Notes: generated by a model from the sequence alone, not told the origin. A DNA stretch of 18,354 nt from Legionella genomosp. 1 (GCA_945862275.1 CAMAYA010000005.1:1-18354), one strand, 5' to 3'; shown: positions 1-7,104, counted from the first letter of the stretch. Translations and numbers: made by a program.

Positions 1-46
1 CGTGATCCCCACCCATTGCATCAATCGCAATGGTGATAGTCGCCAA
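1..46 (-). CDS. plsX: Phosphate acyltransferase PlsX, N-terminal fragment (cut by window edge)
   Basis: Only the first 15 codons are visible. They read LATITIAIDAMGGDH, the hallmark N-terminus of PlsX (IDAMGGD motif). PlsX converts acyl-ACP to acyl-phosphate for phospholipid synthesis at the membrane. The reading frame begins 5 nt after the rpmF stop, which matches the classic rpmF-plsX-fab arrangement. I place the start at a TTG (46..44) because no ATG or GTG lies in frame between the rpmF stop and the conserved motif. The Shine-Dalgarno signal in front of it is weak, so translation may be coupled to rpmF. The family assignment is firm from motif and context; the exact start is inferred. Confidence 0.85.
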   Translation of the reverse strand, partial: MATITIAIDAMGGDH

Positions 47-51
47 GGGAA

Positions 52-249
52 TTACTCTTGTGCTTCGTAGACGGTACCCGACTGGATGATTTTACGGCCA
101 CCAATGGTGTATCCGTCTGGGGTAATGTGGTGACGCAAATGACGCTCACCGGTGGTTGCGTTTGTAGACAATGTGGGCATTGTCAATGAATCATGTGAAC
201 GGCGCATGTCCCGTCGTGAGCGTGATTTTTTATTCTGTTGTACGGCCAT
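52..249 (-). CDS. rpmF: 50S ribosomal protein L32
   Basis: This 65-residue basic protein begins MAVQQNKKSRSRRDMRRSHD and later carries a TPDGYTIGGRK segment, both diagnostic of bacterial L32, a component of the large ribosomal subunit. It has no cysteines, so it is the zinc-independent form. An in-frame ATG lies six codons upstream, but the family always starts at MAVQ, and a good AGGAG Shine-Dalgarno site lies just ahead of the ATG at 249. plsX follows immediately. In most gammaproteobacteria the gene before rpmF is yceD (DUF177). Here the upstream neighbour is instead a toxin-antitoxin pair, so rpmF probably has its own promoter in 250-425. Confidence 0.96.
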   Translation of the reverse strand: MAVQQNKKSRSRRDMRRSHDSLTMPTLSTNATTGERHLRHHITPDGYTIGGRKIIQSGTVYEAQE

Positions 250-321
250 TGTCCTACTCCTAACCAACTTGTTGTCATTAGTCGTGAATTTTACCTGGTT
301 TTTCTCTGGAATCCAAGTTAA

Positions 322-347
322 ATTTTATTTCGTACAATTAAAGTCAA
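322..347 (-). promoter_or_regulatory. Candidate promoter for rpmF-plsX
   Basis: On the minus strand a TTGACT box (347..342) is followed by TAAAAT (327..322). The 14-nt spacing is short of the ideal 17. A second candidate lies further upstream: a perfect TTGACA (421..416) with a weak TACAGC (398..393) at 17 nt. The 250-425 stretch is AT-rich and has no convincing gene, so some promoter for rpmF is expected here. Which box is used cannot be decided from sequence. Confidence 0.3.
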
Positions 348-427
348 CAGCCCATAATAAAATCATCTAATTTGACGGCAAACGGTGAAAACGCTGTAAG
401 AATTTTTTTGTCTTGTGTCAACAACAA

Positions 428-529
428 TCATAAACGACCTTGGCGTTTGGCTTCATTAATCGCATCTTTGCTTAAGCTCCGATACAGATCCTTATTGATG
501 CGATCATAGAGCGGGGTATTTCCATGTTT
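428..529 (-). pseudogene. Orphan coding-like remnant downstream of the MNT gene
   Basis: A minus-strand frame of 33 codons ends at a TGA (430..428) and reads KHGNTPLYDRINKDLYRSLS followed by KDAINEAKRQGRL. The composition is that of a charged, helical C-terminus rather than random translation. The frame is closed upstream by a TGA at 532..530 and contains no ATG, GTG or TTG start. It therefore looks like the tail of a gene whose 5' part was lost when the neighbouring module was inserted. It is in a different frame from the MNT gene, whose own end overlaps it (504-529). I do not recognise the family. It could still be chance. Confidence 0.35.
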
Positions 530-839
530 TCAAACAAATAGATCCAGGCAAGACCATGTTTAAAAAAGAACAATCATTCGAACTGGTCAAGTCTGCAATC
601 AGAAGATCAATTTTTTGATCTCCCACTCGATTTTTAATGCTAGCCAAAAGATAATGTTTCTGCGCCAGAAGCTGATCCCTCAAATGAGCGCTATCCGTTA
701 ACAGCAACAAATCGATGTCACCCCCTTTGGTGTCATCACGCACACGGCTGCCGTAAAGGCGAAGTTCAGCATGATTCGCGCCAATAAACGGGGACAAGGC
801 GTCTATGATGCCCTCTACTTCTTTCGGGTGAAGGCGCAT
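504..839 (-). CDS. MNT-type nucleotidyltransferase antitoxin (MntA-like)
   Basis: A 111-residue minimal nucleotidyltransferase of the DNA polymerase beta superfamily. The catalytic signature is clear: GSRVRDDTKGGDIDLL at residues 30-45, giving the GS motif (G30, S31) and metal-binding D41 and D43. A third strand, KIDLLIAD, follows near residue 80. Paired proteins of this type neutralise HEPN toxins, and in characterised MntA/HepT pairs they AMPylate a tyrosine next to the HEPN active site. The ATG overlaps the stop of the upstream HEPN gene by 1 nt (TAATG), so the two are translationally coupled. The last eight residues run past the usual end of the family and overlap the orphan remnant, so the C-terminus may have been altered. 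Confidence 0.82.
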   Translation of the reverse strand: MRLHPKEVEGIIDALSPFIGANHAELRLYGSRVRDDTKGGDIDLLLLTDSAHLRDQLLAQKHYLLASIKNRVGDQKIDLLIADLTSSNDCSFLNMVLPGSICLKTWKYPAL

Positions 840-1261
840 TATATGGAATGTTTCAAAGCAATTAATCGAGGCGCTTCTTCTCTCAATCGTTTGAAAAAAG
901 CACTCAAGTCTTTGTCTGTGTATTCATGTGCTGAGATATTACGCAATTCTCGAATAGCCATCCACAAGTCGGTGTTATCGACAATGGATAATTTTTCGCC
1001 TTGATGCAGCATGTCTCGAAAGGTTCCATTGAATCCGGGATCTTCTAGTAGAACACAAGCCCTTAAATATTTCATTAAAAATACATCTGCAACGCGGCTA
1101 AATCGGGCAGCAAAACTTTCCCAGGTTTCCAGTGTTTCTTCATCTAGCTTATCTAGCTCCGTATGCAATTGAAGCACCTTAGAATAGCTATAGTCCAAAT
1201 GCCCAATGGCTTTGATGAGCTTGTTTTTTTGTTCTTGAAGAAAGTGCTCTCGTGCAGTCAT
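839..1261 (-). CDS. HEPN-domain toxin (nucleotidyltransferase substrate-binding type, HepT-like)
   Basis: A 140-residue all-helical protein. Near its C-terminus it carries RELRNISAHEY, which contains the RX4HXY signature of HEPN RNases (R107, H112, Y114). In known HEPN/MNT modules the R and H form the RNase centre and the partner modifies the Y. The upstream phrase ESFAARFSRVADVFLMKYLR is also typical of the family. I choose the ATG at 1261 (MTAREHFLQEQ) because family members start just before the first long helix. A longer in-frame start exists at 1333 but adds an unrelated 24-residue leader and has no better ribosome site. The gene lies upstream of, and overlaps, the MNT gene. Together they form a type VII-like toxin-antitoxin unit. 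Confidence 0.82.
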   Translation of the reverse strand: MTAREHFLQEQKNKLIKAIGHLDYSYSKVLQLHTELDKLDEETLETWESFAARFSRVADVFLMKYLRACVLLEDPGFNGTFRDMLHQGEKLSIVDNTDLWMAIRELRNISAHEYTDKDLSAFFKRLREEAPRLIALKHSI

Positions 1262-1345
1262 AACAAACCCAATTTTGGTCAAAATTATTGAGACAGTATA
1301 TTGAAATATGCCCTCTACTTCCATAGCGTTCAATCAGGGGCTAGA

Positions 1346-2026
1346 TCAGTCGACAAAACCAATCCTTGCTACCCCCGCCACTGCAAATGGCAAAAAAACC
1401 ACTGCCAAGCATGACATCGCCAACAAGATGGCTAAATACCCCTGCGCAGGAAGCCCTTGCATGACGGCTAAGATCGCACCACTGCCAAAAATCATCACCG
1501 GAATGGTCAATGGCAACAAAATCAGCGCCATCAACACCCCCGTCTGCCGCAAGCCTGTTCCAAAAGCTGCTGCCAATGCGCATAGAAATAAAATGGCGGG
1601 CGTGCCGCACAGCAAGCTCAGCATCAAAACTACTGTTTCATGCATCGTCAGCGTAAACAAAAGCGCTAGAATGGGGCAAAAAAACAAGATAGGCACTATG
1701 GTTACTAGCCATTGCGACAAGACTTTGGCTGCAACAAACACGCTGATGGGGTAGCCCGACACTAGCCATTGCTCAATCACGCCGTCATCATAATCAGACT
1801 GAAACAAGCGTTCTGACGATAACAGCATGGCAAGCAAGACGGCGATCCAAACCAATCCGGGCAAAATCGTCCGCAACAAAGGAGCGTCTGGCGGCATGGT
1901 CAAGGGAAAAAACACCATGATCATGAAAAAAAACAAGCATGCATTGACGACCATCCGTACCTGGCGCGCATGCACCAAACACTCGCGTGCGAATTGGCGT
2001 TTAAATAAGCGAACCACGTCCATCAT
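1346..2026 (-). CDS. ccmB: Heme exporter/cytochrome c maturation membrane protein CcmB
   Basis: A 226-residue hydrophobic protein with about six membrane segments. It matches CcmB throughout: an N-terminal MMDVVRLFKRQ like the E. coli MMFWRIFRLEL, a central SSERLFQSDYDDGVIEQWL, a GTPAILFL stretch and a GVLMALILLPLTIPVMIF stretch. CcmB is the permease partner of the ATPase CcmA, and the complex with CcmC releases heme-loaded CcmE in the periplasmic maturation of c-type cytochromes. The ATG at 2026 overlaps the ccmA stop as ATGA, which supports this start over an ATG 18 nt upstream. The next minus-strand gene is not ccmC but a toxin-antitoxin pair, so the ccm operon stops here. Confidence 0.93.
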   Translation of the reverse strand: MMDVVRLFKRQFARECLVHARQVRMVVNACLFFFMIMVFFPLTMPPDAPLLRTILPGLVWIAVLLAMLLSSERLFQSDYDDGVIEQWLVSGYPISVFVAAKVLSQWLVTIVPILFFCPILALLFTLTMHETVVLMLSLLCGTPAILFLCALAAAFGTGLRQTGVLMALILLPLTIPVMIFGSGAILAVMQGLPAQGYLAILLAMSCLAVVFLPFAVAGVARIGFVD

Positions 2027-2622
2027 AAGCAATAATCCTGGCATGGCCTATCGTATAACGGTACAGGCTGATGGGAGGTCAGTATAATCAGGCCGCCTTT
2101 ATCCAGGTGATCCCTGAAGCAATCCATTAAAATCAAAACGGCGTCCTGATCCAATGCCACCAAGGGCTCATCCAATAACCATAACGATGAGGGTGCCATT
2201 AAAAGCCGTAATAATCCTACCCGTCGGCGCGTTCCCTGAGACAACAACCCACACGGTACGTCCTCCCTGCCAATCAAGCATAAGCGTTTGATCAAGGCAT
2301 CAAACACTTTCGTAGATGGGGCATGCACGTTATAGCGAAGGTTTTCTCGCACGGTCAATAATGGACTGACGCCCGATTTGTGTCCCACATAGCACAGTGC
2401 TTGCTGGTATTCCACCCTATTCTTTGTGATGGACTCCCCATGATAGCGAATTTCACCTACTGCAGGTTGCAATATACCGGCCAGTAATTTAAGCAAGGTC
2501 GTTTTACCGGCCCCATTGCAACCGCTAATATGCAACAAATGCCCTGCAGACAGACTGAATTGAACGCCTTGAAGAACGGGGGTATCCGAATAATCAAAAC
2601 CTGCATTGATCACCTCAAGCAT
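2023..2622 (-). CDS. ccmA: Cytochrome c maturation ABC transporter ATPase CcmA
   Basis: A 199-residue cytoplasmic ABC ATPase of the small CcmA type. Walker A is GCNGAGKTT (residues 34-42). The signature loop is LSQGTRRRVGLLRL, whose LSxGxRRR form is typical of CcmA. Walker B is LWLLDEP, followed by a switch histidine in ILTSHQP. It powers the CcmABCD complex that frees heme-loaded CcmE. The start codon lies 3 nt after the stop of the upstream transporter gene, and the 3' end overlaps ccmB by 4 nt, so it is almost certainly cotranscribed with both. Pairing with a strict CcmB makes other ABC families unlikely. Confidence 0.93.
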   Translation of the reverse strand: MLEVINAGFDYSDTPVLQGVQFSLSAGHLLHISGCNGAGKTTLLKLLAGILQPAVGEIRYHGESITKNRVEYQQALCYVGHKSGVSPLLTVRENLRYNVHAPSTKVFDALIKRLCLIGREDVPCGLLSQGTRRRVGLLRLLMAPSSLWLLDEPLVALDQDAVLILMDCFRDHLDKGGLIILTSHQPVPLYDRPCQDYCL

Positions 2623-2625
2623 ACA

Positions 2626-4206
2626 TTACTCTGCCGCCATTTCTGCAGACAATACCGTGGACAATACCGTGGACAAGAGTTTTTCATGCAGCACCTCATC
2701 CACGATCACGCGTTGAGAAAAATACAGTACGATAATACTCAAGGGCAAAATCAGCGCGACATCCACAGGAAAACCCACCGCGCCAATGCCCCCAAACGAA
2801 CCGAGGTACGACAATAGCAATAACGCCAACATGTAACTCGCAAACCAATAAAGACTAGGCCCACAAGGGAAAAGGCTGCGCTTTTGAGAACCTAAATGAA
2901 TCATAAGCCCCACCAACAGTGCCAAGTCCAATTTCCAGATAATATCAAATCCACACCAATACAACATTAAATTAGACACATAAAAGGCCACGTGTGAGAA
3001 AAATAATCCAAAAGAAAGCTTGAACGGCCGTGCCGTTTCCGGCTGCAATGTCCGAATGGCCAAAAAACAAATCGGCCCGATTCCATAAGACAAAATACTG
3101 CACGACGACAAAAACGCCACCATTTTTTGCCAACCTGGAAACGGTAAAAAGGACAATGCGCCCACCAAGAAATTAACATAGAGGGTAAGGTATGGAATTC
3201 TATATTTATTTAACCGGGTCAACGCTTGTGGCAAATGGTGATTCAGTGCCATGCCATACACAATGCGTGACGTTGCTGCCGTATACACCAACGTGGTCCC
3301 AAAAGGCGAGAACATCGCATCAGCCATGAGGAGCACAGCAACCCAGGTCAATCCCACCAATACGGTCAAACCTACCAGCGGGCCGCTGTGCCCTGGGAAG
3401 GATAAATGATGCCAGCCATTCACCAAATATTCAGTCGGCACGGCCACCAGAAAACTTAATTGCAACATAAAATACAGAACAAAGCCGATTAAAATGGCGC
3501 CTAAGATTGCAATGGGAATATTGCGCTGCGGGTTGACCACCTCACCGGCCAACATCAGCCCATTCTGAAACCCAGTAAAGGCGAATACAATGCCACCCAT
3601 TGACAAGGCTGAAAAGATCTCATACCACGCCAATGAATCGGTTAAATGCAGCTGAATATTATTAAGTGTAGGCGAGATGGATAGCAACGACACGATTGCC
3701 AAACTGGGTATCAAGAATTTGATGATGCTGGCGTATTTGTTGCATTGTGCCAGCAGCTTGATGCCAAATGAATTCAACAACACCACAAAAAACATGATGG
3801 ATATTGCCACCACGTAACCTAAACCCGACAATTCAAACGCCGCGGCATCTTTCAGCACCAAAGTCGGAAACAAGTGACCCGAGTACTGCAAAATGGCTTG
3901 GATTTCAATCGGCGTCATCACCACGTAGGATAACCAAGATACCCAGGCAAACAAAAAGCCTACGTCACGGCCATGCGTGAAACTTGGGTAATTGGTCATG
4001 CCGCCAGAAATGGGGAACATGGCGCCTAATTCACACAGCGGCAAGGCAATAAACAACATGAAAATGGCCGCGATGACCCAGCTGATCAACGCGTTGCTGC
4101 CAGCGATTTGGGCACTAATAAACGGGCTAAACAACCAACCTGAGCCGACCATGCCACCCGCAGCAGCAATCAATACGTTGGTCCTCGAAATATCCCGTTT
4201 TAACAT
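2626..4206 (-). CDS. APC-superfamily amino acid permease
   Basis: A 526-residue integral membrane protein with about 12 to 14 hydrophobic segments. Near the N-terminus it has the unwound-helix motif of amino acid-polyamine-organocation transporters, GGMVGSGWLFSP (residues 17-28). Further family marks are EIQAILQY and a conserved FTGFQNGLMLAGEVVNPQRNIP segment near residues 210-230. The closest named type I can suggest is the YveA-like aspartate/amino acid:proton symporters, but the substrate cannot be read from sequence. A strong GGGGAGG ribosome site overlaps the upstream rhomboid stop and fixes the ATG at 4206. ccmA starts 3 nt downstream. The C-terminus contains a short repeated LSTVLSTVLS that comes from a 12-bp tandem repeat. 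Confidence 0.88.
   Translation of the reverse strand: MLKRDISRTNVLIAAAGGMVGSGWLFSPFISAQIAGSNALISWVIAAIFMLFIALPLCELGAMFPISGGMTNYPSFTHGRDVGFLFAWVSWLSYVVMTPIEIQAILQYSGHLFPTLVLKDAAAFELSGLGYVVAISIMFFVVLLNSFGIKLLAQCNKYASIIKFLIPSLAIVSLLSISPTLNNIQLHLTDSLAWYEIFSALSMGGIVFAFTGFQNGLMLAGEVVNPQRNIPIAILGAILIGFVLYFMLQLSFLVAVPTEYLVNGWHHLSFPGHSGPLVGLTVLVGLTWVAVLLMADAMFSPFGTTLVYTAATSRIVYGMALNHHLPQALTRLNKYRIPYLTLYVNFLVGALSFLPFPGWQKMVAFLSSCSILSYGIGPICFLAIRTLQPETARPFKLSFGLFFSHVAFYVSNLMLYWCGFDIIWKLDLALLVGLMIHLGSQKRSLFPCGPSLYWFASYMLALLLLSYLGSFGGIGAVGFPVDVALILPLSIIVLYFSQRVIVDEVLHEKLLSTVLSTVLSAEMAAE
2649..2676. repeat. 12-bp tandem repeat at the 3' end of the permease gene
   Basis: The unit ACAATACCGTGG occurs twice head to tail (2649-2660, 2661-2672) and is followed by a partial ACAA. 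It lies in frame and encodes the repeated STVL in the permease C-terminus. The unit is a multiple of three, so copy-number change would keep the frame. Confidence 0.9.
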
Positions 4207-4218
4207 GGTATACCTCCC

Positions 4219-4797
4219 CTAAATCAGATCTTTTAAAAAATAACCCGTGGCAAGCCCCGCAACCAGGCCAAATAAATGCCCTTCCCACGACACCCCTTTT
4301 TTACCAGGGAACACGCCATAAAAAATACCTAAAAAATAATACACACTCACAATCCCCAGCATGATAGACGTAACATTCGCCTGCTGGTAGCTATTCATGA
4401 GGAGCAAAGCCCAATAACCCGTAATGACCGCACTGGCACCCACATGCAACCCAGGCTTTGCAAAACACCAAATCAATAAGCCACTCAGCACGGTAATGGC
4501 GAGTGTTACGATCATAAAATAGGGCAAGCCATGGATCAATAAAAAATCACTTAAGACCAGTAACGGGATGGTATTAAAAAAAAGATGGTTAAAATTCGCA
4601 TGCAAGAATGGCGCAAAAAATATCCCCGGTAAACCCAATAGATGCCTAGGCACTATACCTAAAGACAGTAATCGTTTATCGAGTGACGTCAGTAAAAAAA
4701 AACCCCATAAAATCAAGCACATCATAGCCAAAATTGGTGCGTTGATTTTGGTCTGATCAATAATCAAAGCTAAACTTGCATTCAACTCATCCAGCAT
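4219..4797 (-). CDS. Rhomboid-family intramembrane serine protease
   Basis: A 192-residue membrane protein with about six transmembrane segments, the compact bacterial rhomboid form. The catalytic serine sits in VGASAVITGYW (S122, in the GxSx motif) and the histidine in WEGHLFGLVAG (H174). The oxyanion-side motif HANFNHLFFN is also present (H66, H71, N75). Rhomboids cleave single-pass membrane proteins within the bilayer; the substrate here is unknown. The ATG at 4797 has an AGGGAG ribosome site 5 nt upstream. It is the first gene of a four-gene run with the amino acid permease and ccmAB, and its stop codon is embedded in the permease ribosome site. Confidence 0.9.
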   Translation of the reverse strand: MLDELNASLALIIDQTKINAPILAMMCLILWGFFLLTSLDKRLLSLGIVPRHLLGLPGIFFAPFLHANFNHLFFNTIPLLVLSDFLLIHGLPYFMIVTLAITVLSGLLIWCFAKPGLHVGASAVITGYWALLLMNSYQQANVTSIMLGIVSVYYFLGIFYGVFPGKKGVSWEGHLFGLVAGLATGYFLKDLI

Positions 4798-4827
4798 AAT
4801 GGCTCCCTTCGTGATGAATGCTCATGG

Positions 4828-4855
4828 TTCACTTTACTTGAAATCAATATAAAAT
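4828..4855 (+). promoter_or_regulatory. Candidate rightward promoter overlapping the leftward one
   Basis: On the plus strand TTCACT (4828-4833) is followed after 16 nt by TAAAAT (4850-4855), within an ATATAAAAT tract. It would drive the small ORF that starts at 4885. It overlaps the leftward candidate promoter, so the two could interfere. Support is consensus similarity only. Confidence 0.3.
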
Positions 4856-4875
4856 GCACTGTTGCACCACCTCAA
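4846..4875 (-). promoter_or_regulatory. Candidate promoter for the rhomboid-permease-ccmAB run
   Basis: On the minus strand TTGAGG (4875..4870) and TATATT (4851..4846) are separated by 18 nt, about 50 nt upstream of the rhomboid start. The -10 box matches 5 of 6 consensus positions and the -35 box 4 of 6. The gap 4798-5032 is the only intergenic space before the run, so a promoter is expected there. Confidence 0.45.
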
Positions 4876-4884
4876 ACAGGGATT

Positions 4885-4998
4885 ATGGGCGAACCCATTT
4901 ATGCCCGTGTGAAACCACGCAGTGTGCATATCCACATGGGCGATATTATCGGTAATCTGGCTTCAAGGATAGTAAAATTGTGCGAAAGAATATTTTAA
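4885..4998 (+). CDS. Candidate small protein, 37 residues, unknown
   Basis: An ATG-started reading frame encodes MGEPIYARVKPRSVHIHMGD followed by IIGNLASRIVKLCERIF. It has an AGGG-type ribosome site a few nt upstream and a plausible promoter at 4828-4855. The protein would be basic with an amphipathic C-terminal helix. It lies alone in a divergent/convergent gap between the rhomboid gene and the end of xseA, on the opposite strand to both. I do not recognise it. It could be a real small gene, a relic of a longer one, or chance. Confidence 0.35.
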   Translation: MGEPIYARVKPRSVHIHMGDIIGNLASRIVKLCERIF

Positions 4999-5032
4999 AA
5001 AGAAGCTGAAACGCGCTATAGCATTGGATTGT

Positions 5033-6361
5033 TCAATTCATCCAGAACTGCTGCACCTCACACACCAACCGCCCACGCGCCAACCGAACATCAATCACAT
5101 CACCCAATTTAACAGATTGGCTATCAGTCAGGACTTGCTGGTGAAACGTTGCAAGCGCATACCCGCGGTCAAGCGTCGCCAAGGGACTCACCGCATGCAA
5201 CGTGGCCATCTGGGTTAGGAGGCGTTGTTTGCGTTCGGTGAAGATGACCGTCATGGCTTGAATCAAATCGGTTTCCAACCGACGCACTCGCAATTGAGCC
5301 TGCTGGTATAACATGCGTGGATGACAAGCTTGGATGCGTGTCATTGCCAAATGGAGTCGATGTTGTTTGTGTGCCAGGTTTTGCTGTAATGCTCGGTGCA
5401 GCTGACGATCCAAATAATCCAACGTTTGCCAATGGGTGCGAATCAGTCGGCCGGGAGATGCAATGGTTTGAATTTGATGACTTAACAACAAGCGCTTGTG
5501 CTGAATAAAACGTGACATAGCCTTCATGAGCGAGGCTTGAATCACGTTCAACCGGGCCATAAAATCAAGCCAATCAGGCGTCACCGTTTCTGCGGCGGCC
5601 GTTGGCGTTGCTGCCCGAAAATCCGCCACAAAATCGGCTATCGTAAAATCCGTTTCATGCCCAATGCCGGACACAATTGGAATGCGGCTATTTGCAATGG
5701 CATGCGCCAATTGTTCATCATTAAACGCCCACAAATCCTCTATGCTGCCACCCCCACGTGCCAAAATCAGAACATCACAGCGCGCTTCAAGATTAGCACG
5801 CTGCAACGCTTTTATGAGTTGAGATGGTGCTTGCTTGCCTTGTACATCACTGGCGTAAACTCGAATGGGAATCAAAGGGAAACGGCGCGCCAACGTCGTC
5901 AAAATATCATGCAAGGCCGCCCCACTGCTGGACGTGATGACGCCTATGCAATCCGGGAAACGGGGCAATGATTTTTTACGCGCTGGATCAAACAAGCCAA
6001 GGGCTGCCAGCTTCAGTTTCAAGGCTTCAAATTGTCGGTACAAATCACCAAGACCTGCATCGTTGAGCTGCTCCACAATCAGCTGATAATCACCCCGTGC
6101 CTCATATAGACTCAGCTTGCCATTCGCCAACACTTGTTGCCCATTTTGAAAGCCTGTATTGTCGCCCGATGCATGGCGATTTCGAAAATACACGCACCTG
6201 ATTTGAGCGCTGGCATCCTTCAGCGTGAAATAAACATGCCCAGATGCCGGTTTGATGAAATTCGAAATTTCACCCGCAACACACACCTCTCCCATTTCAT
6301 GCTCAAGGTATGAACGCACGTGGCGGTTTAGTTGGCTAACGGTTAGCACAGGCATTGTCAT
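5033..6361 (-). CDS. xseA: Exodeoxyribonuclease VII large subunit
   Basis: A 442-residue protein matching XseA over its whole length. The N-terminal OB-fold (residues 5-100) includes VAGEISNFIKPASGHVYFTL. The catalytic domain carries IGVITSSSGAALHDILTTL (139-157), LARGGGSIEDLWAFNDE (200-216) and IVSGIGHETDFTIADFVAD (229-247). A long coiled-coil region follows, and the C-terminus has the usual LDRGYAL phrase. With XseB it degrades single-stranded DNA to oligonucleotides in the cytoplasm. Its start overlaps the kdsB stop by 4 nt (ATGA); an ATG two codons later (MPVLTVSQLN) is an alternative. xseB is not in the window. Confidence 0.97.
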   Translation of the reverse strand: MTMPVLTVSQLNRHVRSYLEHEMGEVCVAGEISNFIKPASGHVYFTLKDASAQIRCVYFRNRHASGDNTGFQNGQQVLANGKLSLYEARGDYQLIVEQLNDAGLGDLYRQFEALKLKLAALGLFDPARKKSLPRFPDCIGVITSSSGAALHDILTTLARRFPLIPIRVYASDVQGKQAPSQLIKALQRANLEARCDVLILARGGGSIEDLWAFNDEQLAHAIANSRIPIVSGIGHETDFTIADFVADFRAATPTAAAETVTPDWLDFMARLNVIQASLMKAMSRFIQHKRLLLSHQIQTIASPGRLIRTHWQTLDYLDRQLHRALQQNLAHKQHRLHLAMTRIQACHPRMLYQQAQLRVRRLETDLIQAMTVIFTERKQRLLTQMATLHAVSPLATLDRGYALATFHQQVLTDSQSVKLGDVIDVRLARGRLVCEVQQFWMN

Positions 6362-7104
6362 GAAAATGCCTGCAAATGCCTTCGTGCCGCCTGCAAATCA
6401 TCGAACGTGTTGATGTCTTGCAAAGGCTGCACACAGGCAATGTCTACCTTGATTTTGTAACCCGCCCACAAGACACGCAGCTGTTCAAGCGCCTCCATTT
6501 CCTCAATCACACAAACCGGCCAACGGACCAATTCCTGCAAAAACGCGGCACGATATGCATACAACCCAATGTGGCGAAATACACCTTGAGCGTTCATAGG
6601 ATCATCCCGATTCGCCGGAATGCAACTTCTGGAAAAATAAAGCGCATGGTTGTGGCTATCACGCACGACCTTCACGACATTTGGGTTGGCAAGAGCGTCC
6701 CCTTCTTCGATGGGCCAGCACAACGTGGCCATGGGGGCCTCGGCCACTGATAATGCATGGGCGACTTGGGCAATCAGTTTTGGCGCTATCAGCGGTTCAT
6801 CGCCCTGAACATTCACAATAATATCATCCGGCAAAAACGTGCCTTTAGAAACGACTTCTGCAATGCGATCGGTGCCCGATTGATGCGTAGCATCCGTCAT
6901 GACCACAGATGCACCAAAGCCTGATGCTTCATCAAATATAGCCGCACTATCGGTCGCAATGGTGATGGATTGAGGATGGGCTTGAAGCGCTTGGCGATAC
7001 ACCCGCTCCAGCACTGTCTGACCATGCAATTCCATCAACAATTTACCCGGTAGCCGTGACGATTGAAATCGAGCGGGAATGATCACATGAAAGTCGACGC
7101 TCAT
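6358..7104 (-). CDS. kdsB: 3-deoxy-manno-octulosonate cytidylyltransferase (CMP-KDO synthetase)
   Basis: A 248-residue cytoplasmic enzyme that activates KDO with CTP for addition to lipid A, so the organism makes an LPS inner core. Visible motifs are the nucleotide loop IPARFQSSRLPGK (9-21), SGTDRIAEV (76-84), VNVQGDEPLI (97-106), and the later PNVVKVV, FRHIGLYAYR and LEQLRVLWAGYKI. The length equals the E. coli enzyme. It overlaps ycaR upstream and xseA downstream by 4 nt each, so the three genes are translationally linked. Confidence 0.97.
   Translation of the reverse strand: MSVDFHVIIPARFQSSRLPGKLLMELHGQTVLERVYRQALQAHPQSITIATDSAAIFDEASGFGASVVMTDATHQSGTDRIAEVVSKGTFLPDDIIVNVQGDEPLIAPKLIAQVAHALSVAEAPMATLCWPIEEGDALANPNVVKVVRDSHNHALYFSRSCIPANRDDPMNAQGVFRHIGLYAYRAAFLQELVRWPVCVIEEMEALEQLRVLWAGYKIKVDIACVQPLQDINTFDDLQAARRHLQAFS

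Noticed and set aside
1308..1754. Plus-strand open frame of 148 codons opposite ccmB
   Set aside because: It mirrors the ccmB coding strand, has no family features and lies fully within a confident gene on the other strand.
5000..5032. T-rich stretch after the xseA stop as a terminator
   Set aside because: Only a 3-bp stem can be formed in front of the T-run.
5537..5971. Plus-strand open frame of 144 codons opposite xseA
   Set aside because: It is antisense to conserved xseA motifs and has no recognisable protein character.
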